Below, piece after piece: positions 51,765-63,720 of a stretch of 64,000 nucleotides of DNA. The notes beneath the pieces were generated by a model that saw only the letters and a program-made list of their open reading frames with translations, was not told where the DNA came from and ran no database searches. Made by a program: the position numbers and the translations under genes. Within the stretch, counting starts at the first letter, position 1. The number at the start of each line of letters is the position of its first letter. Origin of the DNA: Pelecanus crispus (lineage: Eukaryota; Chordata; Aves; Pelecaniformes; Pelecanidae); the NCBI RefSeq assembly GCF_030463565.1, contig NC_134661.1, forward strand, positions 7,340,542 to 7,404,541, given 5' to 3'.

Positions 51765-53922
51765 ATGGGTGACGGTAAGGGTGCTCCGGGGAGCGCGGCG
51801 GGCGGCAGGCACCCGCAGCCAGCACCCTGCTCGGCCCATCCGAAGGGGGCTTCCCGGGGGGGCAGGCGCCTTCGCGGGGGCATCTGCGTGGGAGGCGCAG
51901 GGCTGGTCCCTCCTGCGCGGGGGAAGCTCTCGCGGAGGATTCGGGGCGGACGCACGGGTGAGTCCCCAGAGCCCTGCAGCCCGCTGGCGCATCGGTGCCG
52001 GCTGGTGTTTGGCTTCTCAGGGGGATTTCTCCTTCCAAACGGCTCCTGCCAGAGGGACGTTCAGTCGGGTAAGGTGGCTCGAGCGGTGAGCAGCAGCCGT
52101 CAGACGGATGAGCCTGCCGGGGTGGAGGGAGGCTGCCGGGACGCAGCCCGGTGCGAGGTGTCAGTCGCGGGGTTGTTCGGTGCCCTGTGCCGCCGGAGCA
52201 GAGCCGTCGCTGCCCCGCTGAGCCCTGTGGGCAGCAGCGCTTCCCCAGGGCACCGTGAAGTCTGCTCTGCCAGCGGTGCAGCCTTAGCAAATAGCAACCG
52301 GCTGCTGCGAAGAGTCGAGCTGGGCCCGTCTGCAGCTTCACCTGGAGCTCCAGAGACTCCCACGTATCCTGTGAATGCATGCTGCAAATGCACCGTGAAC
52401 TTTAAACTTCCTGGGGTGAAAAACAAGAATTTGAGAATTCTTCACTGGCTTGGCTGCATCTCATGGAAATCCAAGCGCTCTCGCTTGCCATCCTCATGGC
52501 AAGATCAGGATCTTTCCCACCTCGCCTCCCCGTCCAGGTGCCCGCTGCGAGCCCAGGCTCTGGCTCTCACTTGGGTTTCTCCTCTCTTCCAGAGCAAGCG
52601 CCCGAGCAGGGCCTGGACAGGTTCAGCTACGGTGAGTGCGCGCCCCGTGCAGCCCGGGGGCTGCGGGCAGCAGGACGGGCAGCCCCCTCCCACGCCCGCC
52701 CGCGGGCTCTGCGCTGCGGGCTCGGCCCCGCGCTCGGCCGGGCTGACGCCTGCTCGGCTCTCCTCCTCCCCAGACTATGAGACCATCCGCAACGGGGGGC
52801 TGATCTTTGCCGTCGTGGCTTTTGTCATCGGGCTCCTCGTCATCCTCAGTAAGTGCCTCGGGTGGGCCGGACGCTCCCCGGCGTGTGGCCCCTTCTCCAC
52901 TCGCCCCGGGCCGGGCACTGGCCGGCTGCTGGGGTGGGGGTCCGCCGGCCCTGCCCTGCCTCGCAAGGGGTGGGCATCGCCCGCAGCCGGGGTGCCGGGG
53001 AAATTTCCATCTAGGCAAGCTCCCAAGGGAGAGCGAGTTGGGAAGGAGACCACATAACTATTTAGCGTTTCCCTGCCAGCGCCAAGGCTTCAGGGGGAAG
53101 GTCACTAATTAAAAATAGCAGAGAAAACTCTGACATTTCCCGAGCGATAAACCAGCTTTCCCAGAGCCCTCAGAGCTCGGCAGCTCCCGGAGAGACCCGG
53201 TGCCGGTGTGCGGGGCACCCTGCGACCCTGCCCGCGCGTGCAGGCGCTGCCCACCTCGCTTCGCGGGGCCGGGGGCGGCCGCAGCGTCACAGCTGCGCGC
53301 AGTGACATCGCCCAGCGGTTTTAGGGCGCGAGATAAGAAAACCACCTGCACTTGCAATCGCGGGGGCAGCTTAGGGAGCCAGCCAGCCAGGCAGCCGAGC
53401 GGGCTCTCTGGGCCGGCGCTTTGCTGGGCAGTGCCGGGGGCTGCGGCGCTGGGGCTCGGGGCAGTGCGGGGGCTGGCCAGGCAGCGCAGCGGAGCCGGGC
53501 AGCGGGAGGCAGCCCGTGGGGCCGGTGTCTGCCTGCGCCGGCAGGAGCCGTGCAGGAGGCCAGCCCCAGCGCGGAGGCAGGGGGCTCGGGGCTTCCCGCA
53601 GGAGCCAAACCCGGTGGTCCCGGCTGAGGGGACAAGCCCGGGGCAGGTGAGAGGGGGCAGCGGGGGAAGGATCCAGCCACGAGAGGCCTCAGTTGCTCCT
53701 CTTGCCCCCAGGCCAGCGGTTCCACTGCGGAGGGAAGAAGAAGAGGAGGTGGGTATCGCACGGTTTTAAGGCAGCCTCATCTCTCCTCCCCGTCCTAGTC
53801 CTGCCAGCTGAAAGGGCTGGATTCTCGGCTCGTACTCCCTCCCGTCTCAGCCACGTTGCTCAGTGTAACACGTCTCCCCTTGCTTTTCGCCCCACAGACA
53901 AGGAAACGAGGAAGACCTGTAG
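51765..53922 (+). CDS. FXYD2: FXYD2, Na,K-ATPase gamma subunit, five coding exons
   Basis: Join 51765-51774, 52593-52631, 52774-52848, 53712-53748, 53898-53922: 186 nt, 61 residues. Human isoforms are about 64-66. It binds the renal Na,K-ATPase and lowers its apparent affinity for Na. No signal peptide, as in mammalian FXYD2: a short N-terminus [13 protein letters not shown], the signature [12 protein letters not shown], the helix [17 protein letters not shown], then [18 protein letters not shown]. Human has YDYETVRNGG and RFRCGGNKKRRQINEDEP, so identity is secure. The Pro of the family PFxYD motif is Arg here (RFSYD). The three middle exons have the same lengths and phases as in FXYD6. The first exon codes only three residues and a split codon; an alternative first exon, as in mammals, could exist in the 818-base intron 1. 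The stop is six bases before a donor (53929). Confidence 0.93.
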
Positions 53923-54097
53923 CTGCAGGTAGGTTGCAGGAGGATGCACCCAGCTGGCAGCCAGGCTCCCTGGGTCTGCCTGTGCCGGGCAGCGATGCCT
54001 CGAGGCACCCGTGCTCCAGGGAAGTACCTACACGGGAGGAGAGGAGCTAGGACGCGCTGGCCTCTGTGGCCGTGTAACCCTCCCACTCTGGTTTCAG

Positions 54098-54300
54098 AGC
54101 TGCCATGCCGCCGTGGAAGCACAGCTGCATCCAAAGCAGAGAAGTCCTTGCCAAGGGCCACCCCTTACCCCGCTCCAGCGGATCCATAACCCTGCTCACC
54201 CCAGGCGAGGCCAGAATGCAAATTGCCCTCATGCTTTCCCCTCTGTTAGATCCAGCAAGAGTTTCTTGGCTAATAAAGTTCAAGCTGAGACAGGTTGAAC
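54098..54300 (+). terminator. FXYD2: FXYD2 3' UTR exon and poly(A) signal
   Basis: A TTTCAG acceptor ends at 54097, suited to the donor at 53929. AATAAA follows at 54272-54277 with GTTCAAGCTGAGACAGG after it. This gives a short last exon of about 200 bases. A further AATAAA at 55430-55435 is more distant and less likely. Confidence 0.55.
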
Positions 54301-57300
54301 TTTGTGCCCGAGGCATTTAAATCGCCCACTCTGCGCCCCCGGCACCAATGACTTTTCTGCCCTGCAGACATCTTCCAACACAGACCCAAGAAAGGTTTCC
54401 GCTGGCTCCTCCGCACACCCATGGCACGGAGCAGCCGGCCGCCTCCGCTCCAGGTTTGCACCGGGGCCTGTGGAGGGAGGGACGCTCCTGCTCCCCACCA
54501 CCCCGCCTGCTTTGAAGAAACACCCCTCTCGCCCAGCGCGAACGCTGGCTGCGGGTACCCGAACCCCACGGCATGTGCTGCGAGGGGTTTGCAGCACGGC
54601 CCCGCGCGCTGCAGGCTGCACCCGTGGGCACGTGCTGTTTGCGCGGGGCTGTTCCCGTGCTTGCTTGCTTGGAGGGCTTGGTCCAGGCACCACCTGGCTG
54701 GTGCATCCAGCTCATTGGTTTCACAGCCTCTCTCATTTTGGACAGATACGGAAACACCTCTTTTGTAAAAAAACCAAAAAGCAACAAAACTCTCCCGCAG
54801 TTGGGCAGCGAGCGAGCAGGGACGTAGCTCGGGGGTGCCTGTGCGTGGGGAGCCGGGCCGACACAGACACCTAGCGACAGCCGGGCAAGCCCGCTGACAG
54901 CTCCGCTGGCCCCCGGAGCTGCGGAGGGCTGGGGCTGCCTGCCCCCAAACCGCTGCCCCCCAGCACCCTTGACCCCTTGCCCCGCAGGCTTTGCGGCCGG
55001 AGGCGTGCCTCGGGTCACCTGAAACACGCAGAGAGGTGAGAACTGCGGAGACGGGCACAGCGGGGAGCTCGCTCCCGGCTTCGGCGGGACGCGGGGGTGC
55101 TTTGGCGGGTGCTTTGCTTTGCCAGCCCTTGCCTGGCTCGGGGCGTTTCCCCTCTGCCTGAAGCCCCCGCTGGGTCCGCAGCCCGGCGGGGCTCAGGCGT
55201 GCGCGGCTCCGTGTCCTGGGAGCCGACCACCCCGGCGCTGCTGGCAGAGGGGGAACCAGCCCACCCGGCTGTTTGGGCTCCAGCAGAGGTCAGACATTGA
55301 CAGTAAAATAGGATTAGCTGGGGGAAGGTTATTAGACAAAATCCGTGCAATTTGTCTAATCTGAGGTGTTTATTTAACACAGTAAGGAGATTATCTTGAA
55401 ATATAATTTCGGCTTGACACTGACCCACTAATAAAGGCTCATTGCAGCTTCGCAGAGCTTGAACAGGACCCGGAGTCCTTCGGCAGTGGGAGAAAAGCGC
55501 TGTTTAACAGCGCAGACAAGCCGAAGGGTTTGCTCGCAGCACAGCTGGCCCTGCCCGCCCCCTGCTCTGACCCCCGGTCCTCGCCGGCGAGGAGCGCGGC
55601 GTGGTTGTGACCCCCTAAAGAAGGAGCTGAAGGGCACAGCAGCCGGGAGGGCAGCGGGTGTGCGGAATGAGCCTGTCCTCAGCAGGGTCCCCCTTCCTCC
55701 CGGGGCTCCCCGTCTTCCCCAGCGCCCGGCCGTGCCAGGGCTCAGGGCAGAGGCATGCCCTTCAGGGTGCGTGTCCCCGGGCCCCGGCCCCCCGCAGAGC
55801 CCCACAGACAGAGCCCCTGCAGCTCGAAGGGAGGAGATTAAGGGAGCGAAAAGCCGTGTCTGGCTCCCTGCGCAGGGGGATCTCCGTCTCGGCACCAGAT
55901 GGCATTAATAGCATTACGCTGCGCGGCTTGCGGACACCCACGTGCGCACGCACGCTCGCCCAGCCCCTCGCACCCCCGGCTGGGGCTCGGGGGCTGCGCC
56001 GTGGGTCGGGGACACTGGCGGGGTGTGCGGGGTGTGCAGCGGCAGAGCAGGACACGCTGCCAGCACCGAAGGCTTGCGCTGGGGGTTACGTTTGGAGGCC
56101 AGGCTGTTATCAGAGCTAAAGTGCCAGCAGCCTAGCTACCTGCCCCTCCAGGATGGAGCCGGGGAACCTGGGAACCAGGAACAGGGGAAAGGCATAAGCA
56201 AATTATATGATGCACGGTAAACATGGCCTCCCCGTGCCAGCGGACGGGGTGCTGCCAGCAGCCCCTGCTCGCCGGGCCAGCAAACGGGCGCGAGCCGCTT
56301 CCGAGGCAGGGCTCTCAGCTCCTCTCCACGCCTCCGCAGTCCTTTGCTTCGGACTTTGCACCCAGGAGCTATGGGAACGGGAAGCTGGGAAGACCACGGG
56401 GAAAGGCCGCCTTGTCTCCGCCCGGCTGTCTTTCTCCCGCCGCTGCCCCGGCGAGAGGCGGCTGCTGTGCCCAGGGCCTGGGCAGGGGGAGTCGCTGTCG
56501 CCGTCGGGGGGTGCCCCGTGGGATGAGCCCCAGCCCCGCAGCCCTTTCCCTGCGCCCGCAGCCCCGCGGGTCAGCCGGGAGCTGCGGCCTCGCGAGGAGG
56601 CGTTCGTCTTCTCCCCTGAACCAGGCAATCTTGGAGGATTTCTCTCACAGTCCCTTGAGCCATTAATCTTCTCAAAGTCAATCTTTTCTGTGACACAAAG
56701 GGGATTGGGTAAATAATACGGTGGACAACTGGAGTGTCCTTTTCCTCTGGGAAGACTTCCAGTTCTGAACAGCTTCCCCTTGGCGCTGGCTATTATTCCC
56801 AGTTTGCTTTGCCAGTCTCTGGATGGACAGGCAGGAGGGAGAGGGGCTCCGGCCGGCTGTGGCTTGGCCAGCTCTTGTGCTTAATCCACGACCGAATGTG
56901 CGGAGATGAGGCACCGGGGCCGGAGCAGGCGGAGCAGCAGGCAGGGAGGCCGGCTGCTCAGCTCGCCCAGCCTGCAGCCCACCGGCACTGCTCCGCCATC
57001 TCTGTGATGCCAGGGATGCGTTTGGCCCACGAGGAAATGTGAATGCAAAATGTCTCCTCATTAGTTAAAACAGGAGAGCAGCAAATGGTGACTAATGGAG
57101 CCAAAGAGGAACACTTGACGACGTGGAGAGATGGGGCCGGGCTGGCGGGGAGCCAGCCACACGCCTCGTTCTCCCTTTGTTCTGCTCCCGAAAAGGCAGC
57201 GCATCCATCAACAGCAACGTGTCTGCCAAAACAGCAGCGCTCCGCGGTCTTAAATTATCCTCCCAACCAAAGTAAATAACATTTCAGCCCTCATTTCCAT

Positions 57301-57807
57301 GTTGCACGTGCCCCAGAGCAGTGGTTATTAGGAAATAACTGCTCACGCTAAGACGGACGGCTGCCCCGGAGCCGGGCCGGCAGAACAGCCGTGCAGCAGC
57401 GATGCTGTGTGAGCGCAGCCCGGCAGCTCGGCTTCGGCAGCGCGAGCCCAGGGATGGGCGGGCTGGCTCCTCACGGTGGGTTTCACAGTGGGACAAAGCT
57501 GGGAGGCAAAGAGGGGTCCTCGTGAATCCAGCCCGTGCATCTCAGGACCGTGTCTTGGCCCTGCTGAGGCTTTGCAGAGCTCCTGGTGACTCCAGGCTGG
57601 CGAGGACATGGACCCCGCTCGCCTGCGTTGTGCGGGGCTTCCCTCTGCGCTGTGTCGGGACCCCAGCCGCGCCTGGGCGCACCCCTCACGCACCCTCACC
57701 TCAGCCAGGCTTGAAAACCCAGGGTGCTGAAATGCTGCTCGGTGACAGGAGTGCGAACTCTGCCGCGAGTTTCCCCGACCTGTGCTCCTAAGTCACTTGG
57801 GCATCGG
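54301..57807. other. Noncoding interval after FXYD2
   Basis: No exon recognised on either strand. An AT-rich 170-base block at about 55275-55445 and others at 56.64-56.76 and 57.04-57.12 kb contrast with GC-rich surroundings and are candidates for conserved noncoding elements. Confidence 0.45.
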
Positions 57808-58404
57808 GGCCACCCTGCCCGCAGCTTTGGGGCCACCCTGCCTGCAGCTTTGGGGCAACCCTGCCCGCAGCTTCGGGGCCACCCTGCCTGCAGCTTTGGG
57901 GCCACCCTGCCCGCAGCTTCGGGGCAACCTTGCCCGCAGCTTTGTGGCCACCCTGCCCGCAGCTTCGGGGCCACCCTGCCCGCAGCTTTAGGGCAACCCT
58001 GCCTGCAGCTCTGGGGCAACCCTGCCCGCAGCTTTAGGGCCACCCTGCCCGCAGCTTTAGGGCCACCCTGCCTGCGGCTCTGGGGCAACCCTGCCTGCAG
58101 CTCTGGGGCAACCCTGCCCGCAGCTTCGGGGCCACCCTGCCTGCAGCTCTGGGGCAACCCTGCCCGCAGCTTTAGGGCCACCCTGCCCGCAGCTTTAGGG
58201 CCACCCTGCCTGCAGATTTAGGGCAACCCTGCCCGCAGCTTCGGGGCCACCCTGCCCGCAGCTTCGGGGCCACCCTGCCTGCAGCTTTGGGGCAACCCTG
58301 CCCGCAGCTTTGGGGACACCCTGCCCGCAGCTCTGGGGCAACCCTGCCCGCAGCTTCGGGGCCACCCTGCCCACAGACTTAGGGCCACCCTGCCCGCAGC
58401 TGCG
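57808..58404 (+). repeat. Minisatellite, 26 copies of an exact 23-bp unit
   Basis: Twenty-five full units of exactly 23 bases plus a partial one. Each reads GGCCACCCTGCC, then CGCAGCTTTGG or a close variant. Variable sites are few: GGCCA/GGCAA, GCCCG/GCCTG, and CTTTGG/CTTCGG/CTTTAG/CTCTGG at the end. There are no insertions or deletions in 575 bases. The unit is not a multiple of three, so it reads open in several frames on both strands without being coding. Confidence 0.97.
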
Positions 58405-58641
58405 TGTCGGGGTCGTAAGAGCCGGCCGGGCTGGAGGCGAGGGCCGCCGTGCCCCTGCTGCAGCGGGAGCGGGGCCGGACCCCGGGGGGGCGCGGGGGGC
58501 AAGCGGGGCCGGGCCAAGGCTCCCGGCAGCGGCCGCAGCCCCGGCAGAGCCCGAGCCTCCCCGCTCCGCGCTGCAGCAACACTAGGGGGAAGCAGAAATC
58601 AAGCTTCCTGCTCGGGGAGAGCCTGCCCCGGGCAGCGGCGT

Positions 58642-58925
58642 GCCGGAGCGTTCCGGAGCGTCCCGGAGAGTCACCCCGGAGCGTCCCGGAGCATCCCGGG
58701 GCGTCCCGGAGCATCCCGGAGCGTCCCGGAGCATCCCAGAGAGTCACCCCGGAGCGTCCCGGAGTGTTCTGGAGAGTCACCCCGGAGCGTCCCGGAGCAT
58801 CCTGGAGCATCCCAGAGAGTCACCCCGGAGCGTCCCGGAGTGTTCCGGAGAGTCACCCCGAAGCGTCCCGGAGCATCCCGGAGCATCCTGGAGCAGCATC
58901 CCGGAGAGTCACCCCGGAGTGTCCC
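58642..58925 (+). repeat. Minisatellite of 10-bp units (GGAGCGTCCC) with higher-order pattern
   Basis: Tandem GGAGCGTCCC and GGAGCATCCC units, interrupted at intervals by GAGAGTCACCCC. Groups of about 35-60 bases recur, which implies repeated duplication of multi-unit blocks. It ends about 20 bases before a CR1 tail. Confidence 0.93.
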
Positions 58926-58944
58926 GGCTGCCTGCTTCCGCAGC

Positions 58945-59008
58945 AAACTGGTTGGACAGGATGATCCTAAAGGTCTTTTCCAACCTAAACGATTCCGTGA
59001 TTCTATAA
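58945..59008 (+). mobile_element. CR1 LINE, 3' end fragment
   Basis: CTGGTTGGACAGGATGATCC, AGGTCTTTTCCAACCTAAAC and the terminal repeats GATTCCGTGATTCTATA are the well-known CR1 3' end of birds and reptiles, including two copies of its 8-bp terminal repeat. Only about 60 bases are recognisable; the rest is 5' truncated, as is usual for CR1. Confidence 0.92.
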
Positions 59009-62000
59009 ACCCCGGCTCTGGGCAGGGGCTCCTGCTCAGCCCGGGGGTGCCCGGAGCCCTTCACAAGCCCCGGGGGGTCCCTCATGGAAGCGCAGCCGTT
59101 TCTGTAGCGCAGGCGACCCGCGGGGGTCCTGGGCACGGTGACCTGCTGGCATCTGCCTGCCCACGGGCTTGCCAGCCCCCTGCACCCGGCAGCAAGCCCC
59201 TCGCCACCCCGGGAGCATTCATCCTCCCGCCGCCCCCGTGGCAGCTGCTCGCTCCCCTCTGCCCCTGGGGAAACAGGCACGGAGCAGGGCTGCAACACGC
59301 CCGCAGGCAAGGCGGGGACAGTTCCCCCCAGCACCGCCCCGGGCAGCCCCTGCACAGGGCCAGCCTTGGGGTTGCCCCGTGCCCAGGCCGAGGGGCGCAG
59401 GGGGCCGGGACAGGCGTCGCTGACAGACCCCGCAGGTGTGCCCGGCCATTTCCCAAGGTCCAGGTGCTCCCAGCAGTTAGCCCAGCTGCAGCCTGTTCTG
59501 CAATTACCCCCAAAGCCTTTTTCCTCCTCCTCCCTGAAGGCTCTTACTCCTTCTGGGGCTACTGGTGGGGCTGGGCTGGCTGTGCACTGCCAGGGGCCAC
59601 CATGTAGGGCTAGGGGCTACTGTGCAGAGCAAGGCCTGTGCCTCAGCCCCTGCGGAGCAGGGTGGCGGGTGTGGGGACACAGCGGGCTGGCCCTGCTCGC
59701 CGGAGGGGTGCTGTGAGGCTAAGTTCGTGACTGCGTGGGAAGCGCTTTGTGGAAATCGGCTAGCGCCAGATAAGTAGCCCTGTTGTTTTAATGGCTGCTT
59801 CCTCCGGGGGATTTGTCCGGGAGGGCGGCTGAGGGCACGGGGCTGGGGACCGGCGGGAGGTGAGGCGTGCCCTGGCCAGAGGGACGCCGGGGCGAGGGGT
59901 GCTCCCCGCAGCACTGTGTGCCCCTCTGCAGCCCCTCTTCCCTGGCACAGGGCAAAGCCTTGGCCTGCTGCTGACCCTGGTAACTGGGGGTGCCTCTCGG
60001 GACCCTCCTTTTGGCTGCTTTCCTCCTCTGTGCTTGTATGGAGGTGATTTTTTGCGTATCAGTGGAAGAACTAGCCTTAGGGGAAGGCACCTGGCTGGCT
60101 AAACAGGGCACGGGAGTGCGGGGCACCCCTGTGATCCCCAGAGCTCGGGGGCCTGGGGGACCCTGGAGCTGAGTGCGAGTGCTGCCCAGGGCCAGAACAA
60201 ATGCTGGGGAGGGGGAGGTTAGAGGATGCTGGCTGGGCTCCAGCGCCTGGGGCAGCACTGCCCCTCGCCCTCCGGAGCGGTGGAAGCGTGGCTCTTGTGG
60301 GAAAGCCCCTGCCCTAGGTGTTCTGCTGTGCTGAAGTGCAGAGGGTCCCCTCTCCCGACGGGGGAAGCCAGTCAGGGTGCAGAACTGTGTGTGGGCAGGC
60401 ATTGCTATAATTTCTCCTGTGTCTTGTGTGGAGTTGGAGCTGGGGGAATAATTCCTCGGTATGAGCTTCAGCTGGGCTTGCTGCTGGCTCTGGCAGGCTG
60501 CTCGCTCCCTGTTAGCAGGTCAGTGGCTACAGGGAGCGCGAGACGCGCATCTCCCAGTGCATTTGTGCTGGCCTCGCTTCCTGGGAGCCTCCTATGTGCT
60601 GCCAAAGCGCAGGTCGGTGCTGCCCAAATAATTAATGTGATGATTTTCAGTCCTTCCTGATCACAGCTGCATGAAGCACATGATGCCGTTGCAGCCTGCT
60701 GATGGGGTGGATGTTAGCAGGATACCGGCTTTTGGGGCTGAGCGCTCATGCAAAGGAGCTGCACAAATGCTTCCTGTGCACATTCAAATGCGGGAGCTGC
60801 GGGGAGGCTGCTGTCCCTAAATGGTGGCTGCTGGGCGGGAGCCGAGTCCCAGGTGTGGGCTCGCAGGAACCAGCTCTGGGGAGCGCCTGGCTGCCTGCCC
60901 TCCGCTGCCAGACCTGCGCGTGTGCCTGGGCTCAGGAGGCTGACAAATGGCCTGGGCTGAGCAATCAATGGAGGAGCAAACGGGGCCGTAATGAACGGCA
61001 CAGGCAGCTTGAGGGCTTGCCGCAGCTCCCCAAGCGTGAGCCGGGGCCGGTTGCTCACCCTGTCAGCCTTTAGCTGTTGTCTCTCCCTGAGCTGCTGCCC
61101 GTCTTGCCGGCAGATGTTGTCCTGGAGGAAGGAGCTTTTGGCAGGGGGAGGTTAGGGCGCTCGGTAGAGGCTGATTCTCTGAGCTAGGGATGATGAGGAA
61201 ACCTATTGGAGATGCTGAACTGCCAAGGGAGCTAAAAACAAACAGGTGAGTAGCATTTACTCCCCCTGCACATGTGGAGATCTGTGAGTGCCTGCGGGTG
61301 CGGTGCCAGCGGGTGCCCTGGCAGCCCCCGTGCCCCTGTTTCATTCACTGCTGAGCGCAGGAGGGTAGAAACTGCACCCGAGTCCAACACGTTGCGTGCC
61401 GGATAGCAAAATGCTGTAGCGGGTTTTGTGGCTGGAAGATTCCTGCCAGCAGGCTGGCCTGTGCTGCCATCCTGCAGCAGCTGCTGGGGAGGGAAGGGGG
61501 CAGATGCCTGGCATGTGGCTGGGGCTCCCCAGAGCCCGGGATTTGCTTGTTGCCTTGGGTGTGGGCCTGAATACCAATTTCCTTGCGAAGTATCAGCTAA
61601 CATCTGTATACGGATGTAGGTGGCAAATGAAATGCACCTCGATTCCCGGAGGGATGTGTGGGCACCGGGTGTGCATCAGCTGCTGCTTCATCGCCTCTTG
61701 GGACGCTGACGGTGCGGCCGGGGGTACGAGTGAGCCGGCAGCAGGCGGTGTGGGGCCCGGGAGGAGCATGTGCACGTGTGGGAGGGCTGTGTGCCGGGGA
61801 CACCCACGCGCTGTGACAGAGCTGCTGAGGTGGCCTGGGAACGGGCTGAGTAGGGGGTGGTGACGGAGCCGCGGAGCTTGGCAGCGCCGAGGAAGGGGAC
61901 GTGCATCCTCGGGAGGAGGAGGAAAGGCCGTGGCGTGTCGGACCCACGCAGCACGGGCACGGTGTTTGCTCCTGCCGCTGCCGTTGGCTTTTGGCGCTGA

Positions 62001-62699
62001 GGTCTGGGCAGGCGCCTGTACGTGGGTGGGCTGACAGCTGGCCTCATCGTGCTCATCACTAAAATGAGGGTCCCTGGTGTGGGTGGCCTGGAGTGGGGAG
62101 GGGGGACGTGGGTGGCTGCGTGGGAGCCGTAGCCCTGCCAGCTTCTCTGTGTCCTTCGGCCGTGCCCGTCCTCTGCGAAATGGGAATCGCTTGCCCGCGC
62201 CGTGCCAGTACCACCCCGGCGGTGCGGGTGAGCTCTGGCCCGTCCAAGGGACTCCCAAGGATGAAGAATCGCAACGAACCGGTGTGGGTTGAAAATGCCC
62301 AAGGAGCTGTTGTTTTTCTGATTTTTTTTTTTTGCGGGGTGATGATGGTTAGGTTTTCAACTAAATTTGAACAGTGCTTTTTTTGAAAATCGGTACAGAA
62401 TGTTTTTTCTAGTGGTTGTTTTGTTTGAAATCGGAAGGCTTCAATCTTTCTTTCTGTTTATTTTCCAACAAAGTGGGATTGGAAAGGCTGTTTTGGAAAG
62501 CAAAGAAAACCTGCCACGATCACTTCGAGAAAAGACATTCTGAACTGCTCTGACGGTCCGGACAAATGGGCTCTGGTGTGACTAAGTCTTGGGGAGTAAG
62601 ATCCTAGGCTTGAGTTAAGCCTTAGAGGAACGCACCCCGAAGTGAAGCATTAGCTGGTATTTCTTTGTTATTTGCTGGCTGGAGGAACGCGTGTGTAGC
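59009..62699. other. Noncoding interval before the DSCAML1 promoter
   Basis: No exon recognised. The right part (62.3-62.7 kb) is T- and A-rich with runs such as TTTTTTTTTT near 62323-62333. Nothing else can be supported. Confidence 0.45.
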
Positions 62700-63720
62700 G
62701 AGGTCTGCTAGGCCCTATCTTGCTGGCGTCCCCGGCCACGGGAGCAGCACGGGCCGGCGCCGTTTGTGTCGGAAAAGCCCGGTTTCTGTCCTCGGGCTGC
62801 TGAAAAGCATCCCGGAGGCCCGGGGAGGAGGATTGCTGCCAGCTGCAAGGCTCGGGTGCCCCGGCCGCAGCTCAGCCCGGGGAACGGCGAGGGGCCGGGG
62901 TGCGGGAGCTGGGCTTCGTGGGGCAGCCGTCGCTAACGCCCGCGGGCGCGCTGGCCACCGTGGGGCTCGCCCGGTGCGGCGGGGCGGGGGGTGCCGGTGG
63001 GCGCAGCCCGGGCTGGCAGCGGGGCTGCTGCCGGCCGCGCGGGGAGGAGGAGGAGGGCAGCGGGGGGGGGCGGCCCCCAGCCCTCCGCGGGCGCGGCGGG
63101 GAGCGGAGCGGGGCGGGGAGTGCGCGGGAGCCCGGCCCACCCTCCCGACGCCACTCGCCGGGAGAGGGGAGGAGGAGGAGGAGCGGCTGCGAGCTCGGCT
63201 CTGGGCACCTCAGCCCGGCTGGCAGCGCGGCACGCCGGGGCACCGCACCCGCAATTGCGCCGCAGCCCGGGGCCGCAGCTGCTCTTTATGGCATGTGGCT
63301 GGTAACTTTTTTCCTGCTGTACTCTTTGCGGAAAGGTAGGTTGGGGCGGGCGGGGGGGGGGCGTCGGGCTCTGCCCGCCAGCGGTGCCGGGGGTCCCGGG
63401 CTGGCGGGGGCTCCCGGGGCTGCGGGGCTCCGGCTGCGGGGCTCCCGGGGCTGCGGGGAGCGGTCGCGGGGCTCTCGGGGCACCCCTCGGGGCCGCCTCC
63501 CCGCAGCTCGCCCGCGCCCTCGGAGCGCTCGCCCCGGCCGTCCGGAGCGGGACCGGGCCGGTCCCGCAGCCGCTGCCCGGCGGTGGCCCGGGGCTGGTGG
63601 CGGTGGCCCGGGGCTGGTGGCACCGCGCCGACGGCCGCAGCATCTCCCCGCCGGCGCTTCCCGGGGCTGCGCTCCGGTCCCCGCTTCCCCGGAGCGCTGC
63701 GAGCGACGGGCCGGTCCCTA
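62700..63720 (+). promoter_or_regulatory. DSCAML1: CpG island spanning the DSCAML1 5' end
   Basis: About 1 kb of very high GC and CpG density around the first coding exon, with many GGGGCGGGG-like GC boxes (63100-63180). A 20-bp unit is duplicated in tandem at about 63581-63620. Typical of a developmental or neuronal gene promoter. Transcript start not determined. Confidence 0.75.
63293..63335 (+). CDS. DSCAML1: DSCAML1 coding exon 1 (signal peptide), rest outside the window
   Basis: ATG TGG CTG GTA ACT encodes MWLVTFFLLYSLRK plus the first base of the next codon, then a GTAGGT donor at 63336. Human DSCAML1 starts MWLVTFLLLLDSLHKA, and its exon 1 also ends inside the Ala codon as I remember it. 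DSCAML1 is a large immunoglobulin/fibronectin adhesion molecule of neurons; this exon supplies only the signal peptide. A second ATG five bases upstream (63288) is in another frame and stops after five codons. Being next to FXYD2 and on the same strand matches human synteny. Confidence 0.88.

Noticed and set aside
57808-58925. Repeated units considered as a CRISPR-like array
   Set aside because: Contiguous tandem units without unique spacers in a vertebrate genome; these are minisatellites.
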